Assembly (NCBI GenBank): GCA_000222875.2
Contig: AFRD01000006.1
Location: forward strand, 124,001 to 188,000
Origin: Periglandula ipomoeae IasaF13
Lineage: Eukaryota > Ascomycota > Sordariomycetes > Hypocreales > Clavicipitaceae
Direction: 5' to 3'
Length of the DNA: 64,000 nt
Numbering within the stretch: position 1 is the stretch's first letter; each line of letters starts with the position of its first letter. Positions 12,807 to 24,700 of the stretch are shown here, piece by piece. The translations under genes and the position numbers were made by a program. The notes under the pieces are model-generated. The model saw nothing but the letters and a program-made list of their open reading frames with translations, was not told where the DNA came from and searched no databases.

Positions 12807-15800
12807 TCATACTTGGTACGCTCGACCGCTGCGTGAGTGTCCGATCGTCTTGTAGCTCTGGAACTTGCCGTTCGCGCCCATCACGTCGAACCGTTGGAGG
12901 CCCATCACCTCAGACGTGTAACCGCTGAAGTAGAATCCAATGACCACGACAAAATACGTCAGCACCAAGATGCTGCCCTTGAAGTAGTTGCTCTTTCCTT
13001 CGCCATACACGTAACTCAGCAAAAACACGCAGAGGATGACAGTCACCATATCCCACTGGGGGAATAGCAGGGAAAACGTGTAGTTGCTCGGGTCGCCACC
13101 GCTGGGAATGTTGGGATACAGAGCCGAGAAGAGCACCAGTGCTGGAATCTGCAACAGACACACTTGCAGTGCGTAGGCGGAACCAATCTCCATGGACAAC
13201 GCGATGTTGCCGTTCATGGCAAACGAAATGGCGTTCTGCACACATGGGTTAGTCTGAGACAAAGCAAAGATTTTTTACTGACACTTACCAAAAACTCGGT
13301 GGTGTTGGGGACCAATGCAAACAGGGTTATACCCAAGAACTTTTGATCAATAGAGAAACTCTCAAGGACAACATCGACCGTGTCGACCAAGATTTCTGCA
13401 ATCACGGCATACAGGACCGTGGCTCCCAGCAGAATAATGGCACTCTTGGAGCGGCCCCAGTTGGGCGCATCATGACCTCCGTGTCCACCAGCGTACGCTG
13501 TCGCCGTCTCAGCGGCCACGGTAGCCTCGTCCGCCGCGACTGGATGATGTCGAACCGTCCCATGTTGACCGGGCACAGCAGACAATTTACGTGCGCGCTC
13601 TCTGTCCCGCGTTGCAAGAGTGGCAGCCGTGGCAGCTATCTGAGCAACCTCGCGCGCGAGAATTGTGTTGTCAGCTTGACTGAGACCTGGCACATTGATA
13701 GTGGACCGAATAGTGTCGGCGCCCTTAGGGGGAACCACGTGAGGTGTCGCAGGAACACCGTTGGCGTTGGTGTCTTGAGTAACGACGGATGTCTGACGAC
13801 TGAACTCTTCAGGTCGTGGTTGTAGGCCGACCTGTTTCAACGACTGTCCTAGAATGCGCTTGTACAGGTGTGATTCGCGAATGTCGGTTCCTGTGGTGTC
13901 GGCGGCTGAAGGCTGTGAGCTTCGCAAAATGGATGAGTGCTGCAGTTCCTCCTGTCGCTTCTCTTCCACTTCGGCGTTCCAGATTACCGCAGCATGAGTT
14001 CGCAGTGTAAACCAAAGACCAACAAGATATGAGAAGAAGAGCATGGCCGCTGCCAGGTAGCAGTACGGTCGTACAGCCTCCAGATAGAAACGGTCGTCCA
14101 GGGCAGGCGCTTGGGAGAAGTAGCATCGGCGGCAGTCGCGAGCCTCACCAGGACTGTCACTGCCACCAGGGCCCAAGTCCTCGCAATCCGTGCAACTCAG
14201 TTCATGAGTACCATAGATTTGGTAGAACAGCGTTGGCCCGAATGCGCCAACAACGGCGAATAGAAGCATGGTAGACGTGACACCCGCAGATCTTGCGTTG
14301 AACCTCTGCGTCTTGCGTTTCAGAGCACCGAAACACATGGAAATACCGGGCAGGAACAAAATACCGGCAAAGATGCTTCCAACAATACTGCCTTCAACGA
14401 GTGGACCCTTGCCTTGACTGAGAGCAACACAGTATAGAAACACTTCCACCACCGTGGCAAAGAAGGCGTTGATTGCTGCTCCAAGACCCATTGACGACTG
14501 GGCCGAAATGGAGGCTACCGCTTGTCCGATGAAGTAGGCCAGCGGGATGATGGACAGAAGACCCGCAGTGAACAGGAAAGCAGGCGAGGTAATAAAGCTA
14601 TCCCAGTGCAGCATGCCCTCCAGAACCGCCCAGTCAAAAATGACGAAGATCACAACGGCCATGAGGTTGATGAGAAAGATGTTGGTTCCGTCAATGGTGT
14701 ATTTCCAGTACTTGGAACCCACCGCTCGATAGGTGCAGACCAAAATGGATGAGTCGGCGGCATCCTCGCTTCGCATGTAGTCCAAGTGAGATTCAAACGA
14801 CAACGCGAGGGGGTGGCGGCGCAGATGATCGAAAAGGAGGATCGTGACCTTGCCCATTGGGATCCAAAAGACAAGAAACCAGCAGATGGCCGAGGTGATG
14901 ATCAATGAGGGCGAGATGAGACAGTAAAAGAAGACGAAGAAGATGACACGGCCAATGTTCCACTCTCCACGACCAAACAAACGTCTCTTCATACGAGGAT
15001 GCATGTCACGAGATCCGCCTCGTCTTCCTCGTCCCAGCAGACTCTCTGTCTCGCTGCGTTCCGAGTCAATGCTTCGACGAGATCGCCCAACGATAGATCG
15101 GTTACGGTCTGGGCCGAAAAACAATCGTCCATACTCTAGGTCGCCATTCTGCCACTGCTCGTACTCGGCCATGCTTCGACCCTCATCCTGGTCCTCGTGC
15201 ATGTAGGCTTCGTCCTTCTCCAGGCGCACAAACTTGCCAAATGGATAGAAGAGATACCCTGACAAACCCCACAGGACTCGGCCATACTCTCTGCCACTAG
15301 GAGCGGCTGCGAAGAGCAGACACACGATGGCGCCAAAGGCAGCGAGTGCTGCCATCCACCAACCGAAAACTAATGTCCAAACGAGGTTGAACAGGACCAG
15401 CCATTTGCTGACGTGACCGCCGGGAGAAGAATGGATATCTGCCTGAGCAAATTTTTGGATGGACCGATCCTTCTTGTACAGAGCAGGTTTCCAGACTCTG
15501 ATACCAAAGGGATGTGTTTGATTAATTGCCTGCTGTCTGTCCTTGAGAGTGAAACTTTCGGCTTCGCTTATTTCGCCGTCCGAATCGCAATCGACATGTT
15601 CCTCGAGAGGTAATTCGTCATTGCTTTCCTGTTCTTCGTCCTCCTCGGTCGTTGTTGTTGGCACACCTCGCGAGTCGGGTTCGTCTTCTGTCTCGCCGCC
15701 GCGATAAGATTGTAGTCGTGATAACGAGCCTGTTTGCTGTTGAGACCTTCGGCGAGTGGTATATCCTTGACGCTCAGCTTCAACCTCGTGCAAATCATCT

Positions 15801-16289
15801 TCGGCCGAGAATACATCGCCTCGATGGGGAGTGTTGGATGAGGTCCTTCTTGACAGCGGCGGTTTTCGCAGTCGAGGAAATGACTTGACTCTGTGAGGCG
15901 CCTTGAAGCCCGACCGTGAGGCCTGAGGAGTGCCTTTCGAGGTCGATCGCTCCTGTGAAGACTCGCCTTGTGTTTGGCTGCTGCTCGCCGTGGTCGGGTT
16001 GTTGATGGCCCCTATAGATCAATCATGTTAGACGTGTGAAAATAATTATGATACAAAGGCACTTTGATCAAGGCCCATGAAAGTAAAAAGAGCCGGAAAA
16101 GTGGTACGCACCATAGCCGGCGCCTTCTGGTCGGTATCGCACGGTATCGGTAGATTGATAGCTTTCTCCGAAGCCGTCACCTGGCTGTGCAGCTGCTGAG
16201 TCGCGACCATTATGGCTCGCGTCGGTGGGCGATGTGGGAGGAGTTGAGCGGCGGCCTGCAGACGCGCCGTCCTGGTTCGAGGAATCCAT
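12807..16289 (-). CDS. vnx1: VNX1-like vacuolar monovalent cation (Na+,K+)/H+ antiporter, CaCA superfamily
   Basis: Three exons on the minus strand (16289-16112, 16011-13289, 13235-12807) give 1109 residues. Splices are gtgcgt...ctatag and gtaagt...gtgcag, and both restore frame. The N-terminal 250 or so residues are hydrophilic, acidic and Ser-rich. They are followed by many transmembrane helices in two blocks separated by a long cytosolic loop (about 630-880). The two alpha-repeats of cation/Ca2+ exchangers are visible: NAFFATVVEVFLY with VEGSIVGSIFAG, and LFALVPNTTEFL with MNGNIALSMEIGSA. The canonical GNxxE appears as TVVE and NTTE, as in VNX1-type proteins. Yeast Vnx1 exchanges Na+ or K+ for protons at the vacuolar or endomembrane surface and does not carry Ca2+. 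At over 1,100 residues this is longer than yeast Vnx1 (about 900), mostly in the N-terminus and loop. I infer vacuolar salt and pH homeostasis. Confidence 0.9.
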
Positions 16290-19066
16290 GGTTCACGGAA
16301 AACGGCACCGTGGCCGAAGACGGATTCGGTGTCGAAGCAGTGGCAGGGCAAGTTTGTTGACCTGTTGATGTTGTGCGAGGCCAGGGAAAAGAACAGGCGG
16401 CAGGGCCGAGAGTGGTGGGGAGCCAGCGGAGGACGACTTAGAAAGCCCAGGACTGCATTCGTGCGTGTTTATGTTTATCGACAATGAGACGCAGCTTCGA
16501 GCTCATACTTTGGCCAAATGGCAAGAAGAGAGGAGCTCGAAAAGACAAGAATTCAGTACTTGCGGCAAGGCTGCCGTGGAGAAGAGCACAATGAAATCGG
16601 AAGAGGGAAAAAAGAGGGCATCCAAAAGTTCAGAGTCAGCAACGGCAGACGCGGCACTGATGGGTCCCAAGGTGGTGGCACGGGACGAACGGGGGGAGTA
16701 TGCGATCGGGACGGAGCCTCGAGGAGGGTTGGCAGGCGACGGTGTTGGCGGTGGTCGTAGCGGCGTGATGGATGGGTTGGTGGAGATTGAATCTGGAGAT
16801 TCGACACGAAGCTCTGCTAGTCGCACAAGTAGCTTTGGCAAGCTCAAAGCTCAAGCGGAGAGACAGAAGAGGCTGAAGCTGAAGCTGAAGAAATGTGGCA
16901 CCGGGATTAAGGACTCATGAGTAGGAAGCTGCGACTGGAACACGAAAGCAGGAGCAACAGCAGGAGCTGACAACCCTGCAAGGAAGAAATAAGAAAAGGG
17001 CACGCCTCAATCGAAATGGAATCCACCCTTCGGCCAAATACTCGACAGACGACAATGACGAATGATGCCCTCGTCCTTGGGTGCTCTCTGTCTTGTCTTG
17101 GGCTTTGAGGGATGGAGACAGCTCTGTAGCTTCGCCCATGCCAAGCGTCCAGCAAGCGGCTGGTGGAGCACATCGTGGAATGACGTGGATCTGCCCCAGT
17201 CCCTTGTTTTACGTTTGATTGAATATTGCTTCCACGTCCCGTCCTGCTTTCTTCACGTACGATAGATACATGTCACCAATTCGCCAATCCTGCAAAGGAA
17301 TAAAGGGCAGTTGCATAGCAAAAATGAGTCTCGTCATCCCTCTGAAGCACATCGACATGCTCCGCGGCGATTGATTGCCATTGAAGAAAGGCTGACCTGA
17401 CAGACAGAAATGCCTGCCGACAAGGGCTGCCCAATCTGACATGGTCTCGTTCAGTGACTCGTGGATCATCCGTCCGTCATGGCCTGGATTCAAATTGAGC
17501 ACGGCACAACGGTTCCCCGTCTGCCCCAAACCGTGGCATTACACCTAAATGCGTACATATTGGCATTAGAGAGTACACAGCATGAGGCTTAGGGCTTGGC
17601 TATCACGAACAAAAAAAAGTCGCCTACAAATGTTTTCTCGGAGCGACGTATGATTTCGCCGAAATTTGAATATGCGGGTGACTGTACCACAGCGCCCTGA
17701 AGATTTTATGATATCCGGTATCCACGCTCAAGCTGTTTATCGTTGACTCATGATGCATCACATCTCCAAGTTACCGCTGTAGCCAGAAGGCTCTCAAATT
17801 GCCGGCCGTCAACCCAAGCAGGAAAGCCGACAGAGAGCACACGGCCATCCACGACGCAGATAAGCAGGCTTTACACCATCATCACTGGTTGAGATGGATT
17901 CACAATGGGACGTGGGCGGTCTCCTCGTGACGCCCCGATGGAGAAGAGGACGGCGCGTGCTGTGTCTTGGCCGCCCGTTCCATGCACAACTCTGCAGGTT
18001 CACGTCACACACCTGGGGATGGGTTGGGGATGCATGGCGCCGATGCTGCAGGTCTCAGAGATGCTGCTCTCCCTTTGCTGCGTCACTAACTGGCCAGCGT
18101 ATGCAGAATGCAAGCTTATCATGGCCGTCAATGTGTGGAACATCCATCTAGAAGGCAGCTAGTCGAGTTGGAAGAGCCTGAAGTGTCTCGTTGACTCGTC
18201 GACTGTCGTGGCACTATTGTAGCACCAGCTGTAGCATCAAGCTCATTACCTCGGTTTGTAGAAGTGAAATGTCGCCATCTCCATCATCACCACCGCCGTG
18301 CTATTAGTTTCCTTCTGAGCTGGCTTGCAGGATCCACACGGCTCAGGGCGCCTCAGCTTGGCTTGGATGTTTTGTTTGGAGTGCAGCGTGGCGCGCCGAA
18401 GTCTGTATTCAAGGGAGAATGTGGAAAGTGAATCATCAATGAGCAACGTGGCCGACCAAACATTGAACTTTGAACTTTGAGAACGAACATTGAACCCGCC
18501 AGACCAGCCGGACATGTCTGGTACCCAAGACGGACAAGACGCCGCAAAACTCAACTCCAACCACTGGAATGGAGCTTCAGACAGCTGCCAGCGCCTTCCT
18601 CGTGGTGGCACAGTGGACGCCCCAGCGCCGCATGGCGTGCTCACGGCACCTGTAATGCATTGTGCTGCCCCGCAACTCTAGCGAACTCAGTACTCGCCCC
18701 AGAGCCCCAGTCATGGGCGCTGTCTCGGAGCCCGGCAGAACGTCTCTTCCGCCGCCACACCACAGAGCTCTGTTGGACTTAACTGTGGCTGATCAGACTG
18801 CCAGACTGCTTACGAGACGCTCTGCAGCCTGCCTTGGGGCCATGCTCGATTGAGCCAGCTCGACCTCCATCGCATCGGGTGCATCATCAACCTCCATCCG
18901 CCACCAGCCTCGAGCATCTGCAGACCCTTTCAATTCGCCATCACGACAAATTCTTTCATCTGTCCTGGCATCTGCGGCCGCCGAAATCCTCTGCAACCAC
19001 GCCTCCTGGCCTCGAGCCCTTCACTTCTCCCTCCACCATCACTCCATCGGAGAGCGCATCACAACC
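16290..19066. other. 2.8-kb divergent promoter region between the antiporter and RPT6
   Basis: The genes on either side read outward, so this is a shared upstream region. A 151-codon plus-strand frame (16465-16920, ending KLKAQAERQKRLKLKLKKC) is present but has no recognisable domain and overlaps the antiporter's likely 5' leader, so I do not call it. No tRNA or repeat was recognised. Confidence 0.45.
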
Positions 19067-20330
19067 ATGGCGCTCGATGAGTACTACCACAACAAGATCG
19101 AGGCCATGAAGCTCGAGATCCTCAAGGGTCAAGCAGCTCTGCGCCGTCTCGAAGCTCAACGAAATGACTACAATTCGCGTGTGCGGTTACTCCGCGAGGA
19201 GTTGGGCTTGCTCCAGCAGCCAGGCTCCTATGTCGGTGAGGTCGTCAAGGTCATGGGCACAAAGAAAGTCCTCGTTAAGGTCCACCCTGAAGGAAAATAT
19301 GGTAAGAAATCCCCAGAGTACACTTTAGGCCACCAGAATGCTCTGTTCTACTTGCGAACTTGGAGCAAACACCGATTGCTAACGGTTTAACCCAGTTGTC
19401 GATGTCTCCGACAACGTTGATGTCTCCAAACTCACAGCCGGCAAGCGCGTCACCCTCCTCTCCGACAGCTACAAGCTCGAGAAGCTCCTCCCATCCTCTG
19501 TCGACCCCCTCGTCTCCCTCATGATGGTCGAAAAGGTCCCCGACAGCACATACGACATGATCGGTGGTCTGGATCAGCAAATCAAGGAAATCAAGGAAGT
19601 CATCGAACTCGGCCTCAAGCACCCCGAGCTCTTCGAGTCTCTAGGAATCGCCCAACCGAAGGGTGTCCTACTCTACGGTCCCCCCGGAACAGGCAAGACC
19701 CTTCTCGCCCGAGCCGTCGCTCACCATACCGCCTGTAAATTCATCCGTGTTTCCGGTTCAGAACTCGTTCAGAAATACATCGGTGAGGGTTCCCGAATGG
19801 TGCGCGAGCTCTTCATCATGGCCCGTGAGCATGCGCCGTCCATTATCTTCATGGACGAAATCGACTCCATTGGTTCGTCGCGAGTAGAAGGCTCGTCGGG
19901 CGGCGACTCAGAAGTGCAACGTACCATGCTGGAACTGCTCAACCAGCTCGATGGTTTCGAGCCTACCAAGAACATCAAAATTATCATGGCGACCAACCGT
20001 CTGGATATTCTGGATCCCGCCCTCCTGCGTCCCGGACGTATCGACAGAAAGATCGAGTTCCCGCCGCCTAGCGTGGAGGCCAGAGCGGATATTCTCAGAA
20101 TCCACAGCCGCAAGATGAACCTGACGAGGGGTATCAACTTGACCAAGATTGCGGAGAAGATGAATGGCTGCTCGGGTGCCGAGTTGAAGGGTGTGTGTAC
20201 TGAGGCTGGTATGTACGCTTTGCGAGAGAGGCGAGTGCATGTCACGCAGGAGGACTTTAAGTTAGCTACGGCCAAGATTCTGAACAAGCATGATGATAAG
20301 GAGGTGTCGTTGGGCAAACTGTGGAAGTAA
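19067..20330 (+). CDS. rpt6: 26S proteasome regulatory particle AAA-ATPase RPT6 (SUG1)
   Basis: Two exons, 19067-19301 and 19396-20330, give 389 residues, the usual length of fungal Rpt6. The intron begins gtaaga and ends acccag, and the split codon restores valine in KYVVDVSDNVDV. In order there is an N-terminal coiled coil (about 10-55), an OB-fold segment, and the AAA module. Its Walker A is GPPGTGKT at about 173-180, its Walker B is IIFMDEIDS, its second region of homology includes ALLRPGRIDRKIEF, and it has a C-terminal helical lid. The last residues are LGKLWK, compatible with the C-terminal docking tail of Rpt6. The protein is one of six ATPases that unfold ubiquitylated substrates and open the 20S gate, in cytosol and nucleus. 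All catalytic motifs are intact and nothing is unusual. Confidence 0.97.
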
Positions 20331-20703
20331 AGGGGTCGTTGTGGTCGTGGCCGGGGTTCTGCCGACTTGGTTCTAGATATAGATGGGCCATTGGTTGTAA
20401 GGATAGCTAAATGTATCATTATCTGAGCATGAGGTGTCGTTGAATTGGCTAAGAGAAGCTATCTTATGATCTATTGCAAGGCAGCATGAACATCTGTTCT
20501 ACCGTGAAGACCAGCAATGAACCATTCGGACCTACTCATCACGAACATGGAGTACACTTTGAACAAACACAAAACAATGCCCAGATGAACACAAAAGCGG
20601 TCATTTCAACACGAATATTCCCAGAAAGAGCGAGATTCATCGTCTCGTCTCATCTGCAACACCCTAGACTCCTCGCTCAACCATTTCTCACCACACACAT
20701 CAT
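20331..20703. other. 3' intergenic between convergent genes
   Basis: Short AT-rich spacer between the RPT6 stop and the DUF1989 stop. Nothing else is seen. Confidence 0.5.
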
Positions 20704-21759
20704 CTAAGTCTGCTTCTCGCCCTCCGGGGAAATAACACCATGCCGACCAACATATTTCGACACCTCAGCCGGCTTCCACCCCAGCCTAGCCATCAACTCG
20801 TTATCCTCCAACCTATAAACCTGGACATGCAACGGCCGACAACACTTGATCATCTCCTTCTCATTATCACTTCCAAATCCCCATGCCGAGAGGTCTCCTC
20901 CAGGAAACGTACCTAAATACCAAAACCATTAGCCATTTCTCACCCACACTCACATTTCAACGATGTGGAAGGAAAACATACTCAGCGCCATAAGAAGATC
21001 CTGCTCCGCCAAAACTTCAATACAATCACCCTTCTGCGCAGGACAAGGATTCATAAAATACCGACCCTGCTCATCCAGCCCCGTTACCTGAAAAATATTA
21101 ATCACATCATGCACATCCGCCTCGTTCAGCCCCCATTTCTGCACTGCCCGCGTCAAGTTCGAGTGGCAGTGGAAATCGTACTGCTCGCGCGCCAAAACGG
21201 TGTTGATATACGGATCACATCGCGTGCCGAGGAGATCGTGCACTCTCCCGCCGTGTTTGTCCACGCCGTACCAATCAAGGCTGTCGTGGATGATGGTAGC
21301 GAGGGGCCTCATGTATGGGAGATTGGACCACAGACGATCACGTGTGCTGACGTGGGAGGCATGAAGCTGCTTTGTGCGGCTGGCCCAGAAGCGTTCGCGG
21401 GGTTGTGGCGGTTCCAGATGTTGAGATCGCCTTTTTATTGGGGGTTTTAATCAGAACAGTGCTTATGGGATATACATGTGAGTTGGGGACTTTTAGGAAG
21501 ACATACCGACTTGGGGACCTTCGGGGGTGCTGATTCGCACTATCGACCCGGCTGGTGCTTCCCATGCGCGGCCGGATCGTATGGGGAGAGAGAACTCTTC
21601 GATGAGGATCCGCGGTGCTTTTTGAATCGTCGTGTATACGGCCTTGTCGACGGCGAGAGGTGAGCCGGCTGTGGCGAGATAGGCGGGTGGTGCTTTGGGG
21701 AGATCGTCTCTGGCCCTGAGACGTTCTTCGATGCTCATTACGGGTTGAGGCTGAGACAT
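20704..21759 (-). CDS. DUF1989 / urea-carboxylase-associated family protein, with a 1-nt frameshift
   Basis: Three minus-strand exons (21759-21507, 21430-20982, 20912-20704) would give about 303 residues. Splices are gtatgt...aaaaag and gtatgt...atttag. The product matches the DUF1989 family of urea-carboxylase-associated proteins: an N-terminal beta segment APAGSIVRISTPEGPQVGDL, then the signature NIWNRHNPRERFWASRT, and SNLPYMRPLATI. The frame breaks inside that signature. Splicing forces DLNIWNRHNP in one frame, while RERFWASRT lies one base off, so a C is missing from the run of C (G at 21399-21402 on the plus strand). The exon lengths sum to 911 nt, one short of 304 codons, in agreement. 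The lesion sits in a homopolymer, so an assembly error is as likely as a true pseudogene. Relatives occur near urea and purine catabolism genes, but their biochemical role is not established. Confidence 0.8.
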
Positions 21760-24700
21760 TGTGTTCGTGTTGAGGCTCTTCAAGGTTGAAGTTATTGTGC
21801 TTTCAGATTTGAAGGTTTAATCGTTCTGTTACGGTAATCCGCGCCCTCACTCGATAGGCTTATACCATGCAGCTGTGAAGTTGACAGACTTTGTGATGAG
21901 TTAATATCTAGCCGTATAGAATCTTGAGCGATATAATTTCAAAACAATGCTTCTACAAGACTCTCTAGCTGTATACTGCTACTTCGGCGTTGAGCCTCCG
22001 TCGATGGGTCAGGTGCTGGGGCGTCATGTTCTAGAGGGCGTTGTCAAGCTGGCGGAGATGCGGGGCCGCAGTGCAGAGTGTTTGGTGGGTATAGTTCGTG
22101 AATTGTTGAAATTTGTGTCAATGAACAAGGAGTTCGAACTCAGTTAACCACCCTACAAGCAAGTCTACGACATGGGCGCTCACATCCTAGGATTTACTCC
22201 TGATTCAAGCTCCAAAATTCACGATATGTTAAGCGGCCCTAGACTGTCATCCGCACCAAGTCAACTTGCTTCATGTCGGGTCTTGCCTTACCCTATGTTA
22301 TTGCCGGAAGTGGACCAGCCCACGCTTGACATCAAAAATTATTAGCTTCGGAGTTCCGTTGAACTGCAGCACTCAAGAGGGGCTTGAAGCAATGCATTAC
22401 AGTTCCATCCACTCCATCCCACGAGAATGGTGTTATCTGATTATCTTGTGCGGTCAAGACCCGCAGGCCTTTGCGTTGCTTTAGTTGCCAAGTCGTGTTA
22501 TCTCAAGACGTTGGTAATACAGGCAGACGCAGCCTCAGGATTTTGGCCGGGTTGCGTTTGTTGTTACATTTCGACTTCCCTCGTGCTACGTATGTTTGAC
22601 GATTTAGCAAGCATGCGACAAGAGTCTAGAATGTTAGATCGACATGACGCTTGAAGGGATCTGCGCAGTGAGCTTAAGTTGCGGCTTTGGCTGCAGCAAA
22701 TCATGCGCCAAAAACCACGTACCTATCCATGGTAGAAAAGACTGGGTACTTGCTCCGAGCCGCTGCTCGGAGGAGTAACATGTCACAGCCGTAGCTTGGA
22801 TCACCACGTTGATAAAGATGCTACCGAGACTCTCCGCAACTGTCCCTGCCGCCCACGGCCGCGGGTTCCAAATTCTTCGAGGCAGCGACAATGCCAAGGT
22901 AACGTGTGAAAGCTTGTGCGATAGGCGATGCGAAACCGCCTAGCATTAGTTTTTTTTTTTTTTTTTAAGTCTCAGTGCAAGGGATAAGTTACCGAACCTC
23001 GAGAGCCCAAATGCAAATCTAGAAATGCCACCATCTGCGACCATGGTGATACCGATGCACGCTTCGATTTCACGTCCTGAGCATCTCAGCACCAAAAGGT
23101 CCCTGGATTTTATCCTGGAACGTCGTAGGCCAATCACATCTCGCGATACAAGAGCCAAGGTTTTGGCGGTGGTCATAGTGAAGGCGAACTAGCGGAGTCT
23201 CGTCGGAACGTTTTTGGTTGGTGGGAGGAAGTTCAGTTGGTGTGTATCTGTGATCCCAAGTGGAGGAGAAGCTCTGGGCTAGCAAAGCACCAGCACAATG
23301 CCACCCCGGCCTTGGCAAGATCGGCAGGACCCTGAAAATTCATTTTCTGAGGCTGGCAAAGAGCTTTCCGTACTATATTAAAAGCATGGCAGTAAGCCCG
23401 GAGCAGACATTCCCGGGTTTGGGATAGCCAAGACGGATACCCTTTTTGATACTGGAACGTGCATGTTGATCACGACGAAAACGGGACGGTGAGAGGAAAG
23501 AACCTTCTTAGTCTGTTGTCTAACGCAGCGAGTATCGGCATTGAAGCCTCTCATGGCAGACGCGGGTGAGGAATGTGTTCTCCCCATGCCCGTTTGGATG
23601 CCGATTCTGAAACAAGCAGCTGAAGCATTACCAAAATGCTGAGCAGTCGTAGTTGCAGTTAGTGGTCCAAAGTACTTGGCCAGATAAATATCGCATGCTA
23701 GGCTCTTTTCGTAAATCCCAAAAGAATATCCAAATACAACATTATATGAACATATTAAGAATTATACTTTGAAGCTGCATTTCATATAGCAGGCAATGCA
23801 TAGCGCTGTGAGCAAGCTCTGCGGCTCAATAGTTGTTGGGTCAAGGGACGGCATTGTGTAGTTGCCATGACGTCATAACTACACACGCGCAATAACTTCC
23901 ACCTTTTGAGTCAAAAGACGGGTATTCCAGACTTCGGTCGAGGCAATATTCACCTGTTCTCCAACACGGCTGCCGAAGGAAAATTCAATTATCTGGTTTG
24001 TCGTATGTAAAGCCGGCAAAAGTTGAAGAATAGCGGAAGCGATAGTCTCTGCGGAGGGTGCGCTTGGCTGACCACAACTATTAGCGACACATCAGCTTTC
24101 ACATGAGCTCGCTACTGGATACAGCGTTGGTGATCAAAGCGGCAAGATCTTTCAAAATCGATGTGAGCGATAGGTTTCCGCCTTTGCAACATGACAATCC
24201 TTGACCGATATTAGCCACTTACCTGAAGATGACGAGCAGGACAAGACGAAGGACATAGAGACTGCCTCTGGAAACCCGACTTCATGTGTTCATTTCTCGA
24301 TAGCTTAACAATTAGACTTAGTATTGGAACGCTTGTTGCACCTAGACAGCAAATTTTTCTGTCTCTTTAGGAATAGCAAATCGATAAAGTCAAGCCAAAG
24401 CTACGACATGCTGGCCGCAAGAACGCATCGGTGTTGTACTCTGACAAGGACCGACTAGCGCTACCCGAGCCATGTATTCGGTCAGCGGCGAATGTGCAAC
24501 GGGTGCCTTTGCAGGTGCTTTGCATGAGGTGGAGCCTGTAATGGACTAATGTGGAATTTCTGGAGATTCTAAAGAGTCTCGACCGAGTCCGCCAAGGCCC
24601 CTTGTGGCGCTGTGACGTTTTGCTGGGGCGCCATGGAGCCGGTGGTTGGCGGATGACGCAGACGAGCCTGTCTGCGATCGCTGTACATTTGTTCTGCAGC

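Noticed and set aside
16465..16920. 151-codon plus-strand frame ending in a Lys/Arg-rich helix
   Set aside because: No domain, no splice context, and it sits in the likely 5' leader of the antiporter; composition is simple Ser/Gly/Lys.
18600..18615. ggtggcaca, similar to the yeast proteasome-associated control element, upstream of RPT6
   Set aside because: One mismatch, about 460 nt from the ATG, and the yeast Rpn4 site is not established for these fungi.
22950..22967. 18-nt T run
   Set aside because: Could be a retroelement poly(A) tail on the minus strand, but no coding or target-site duplication accompanies it.
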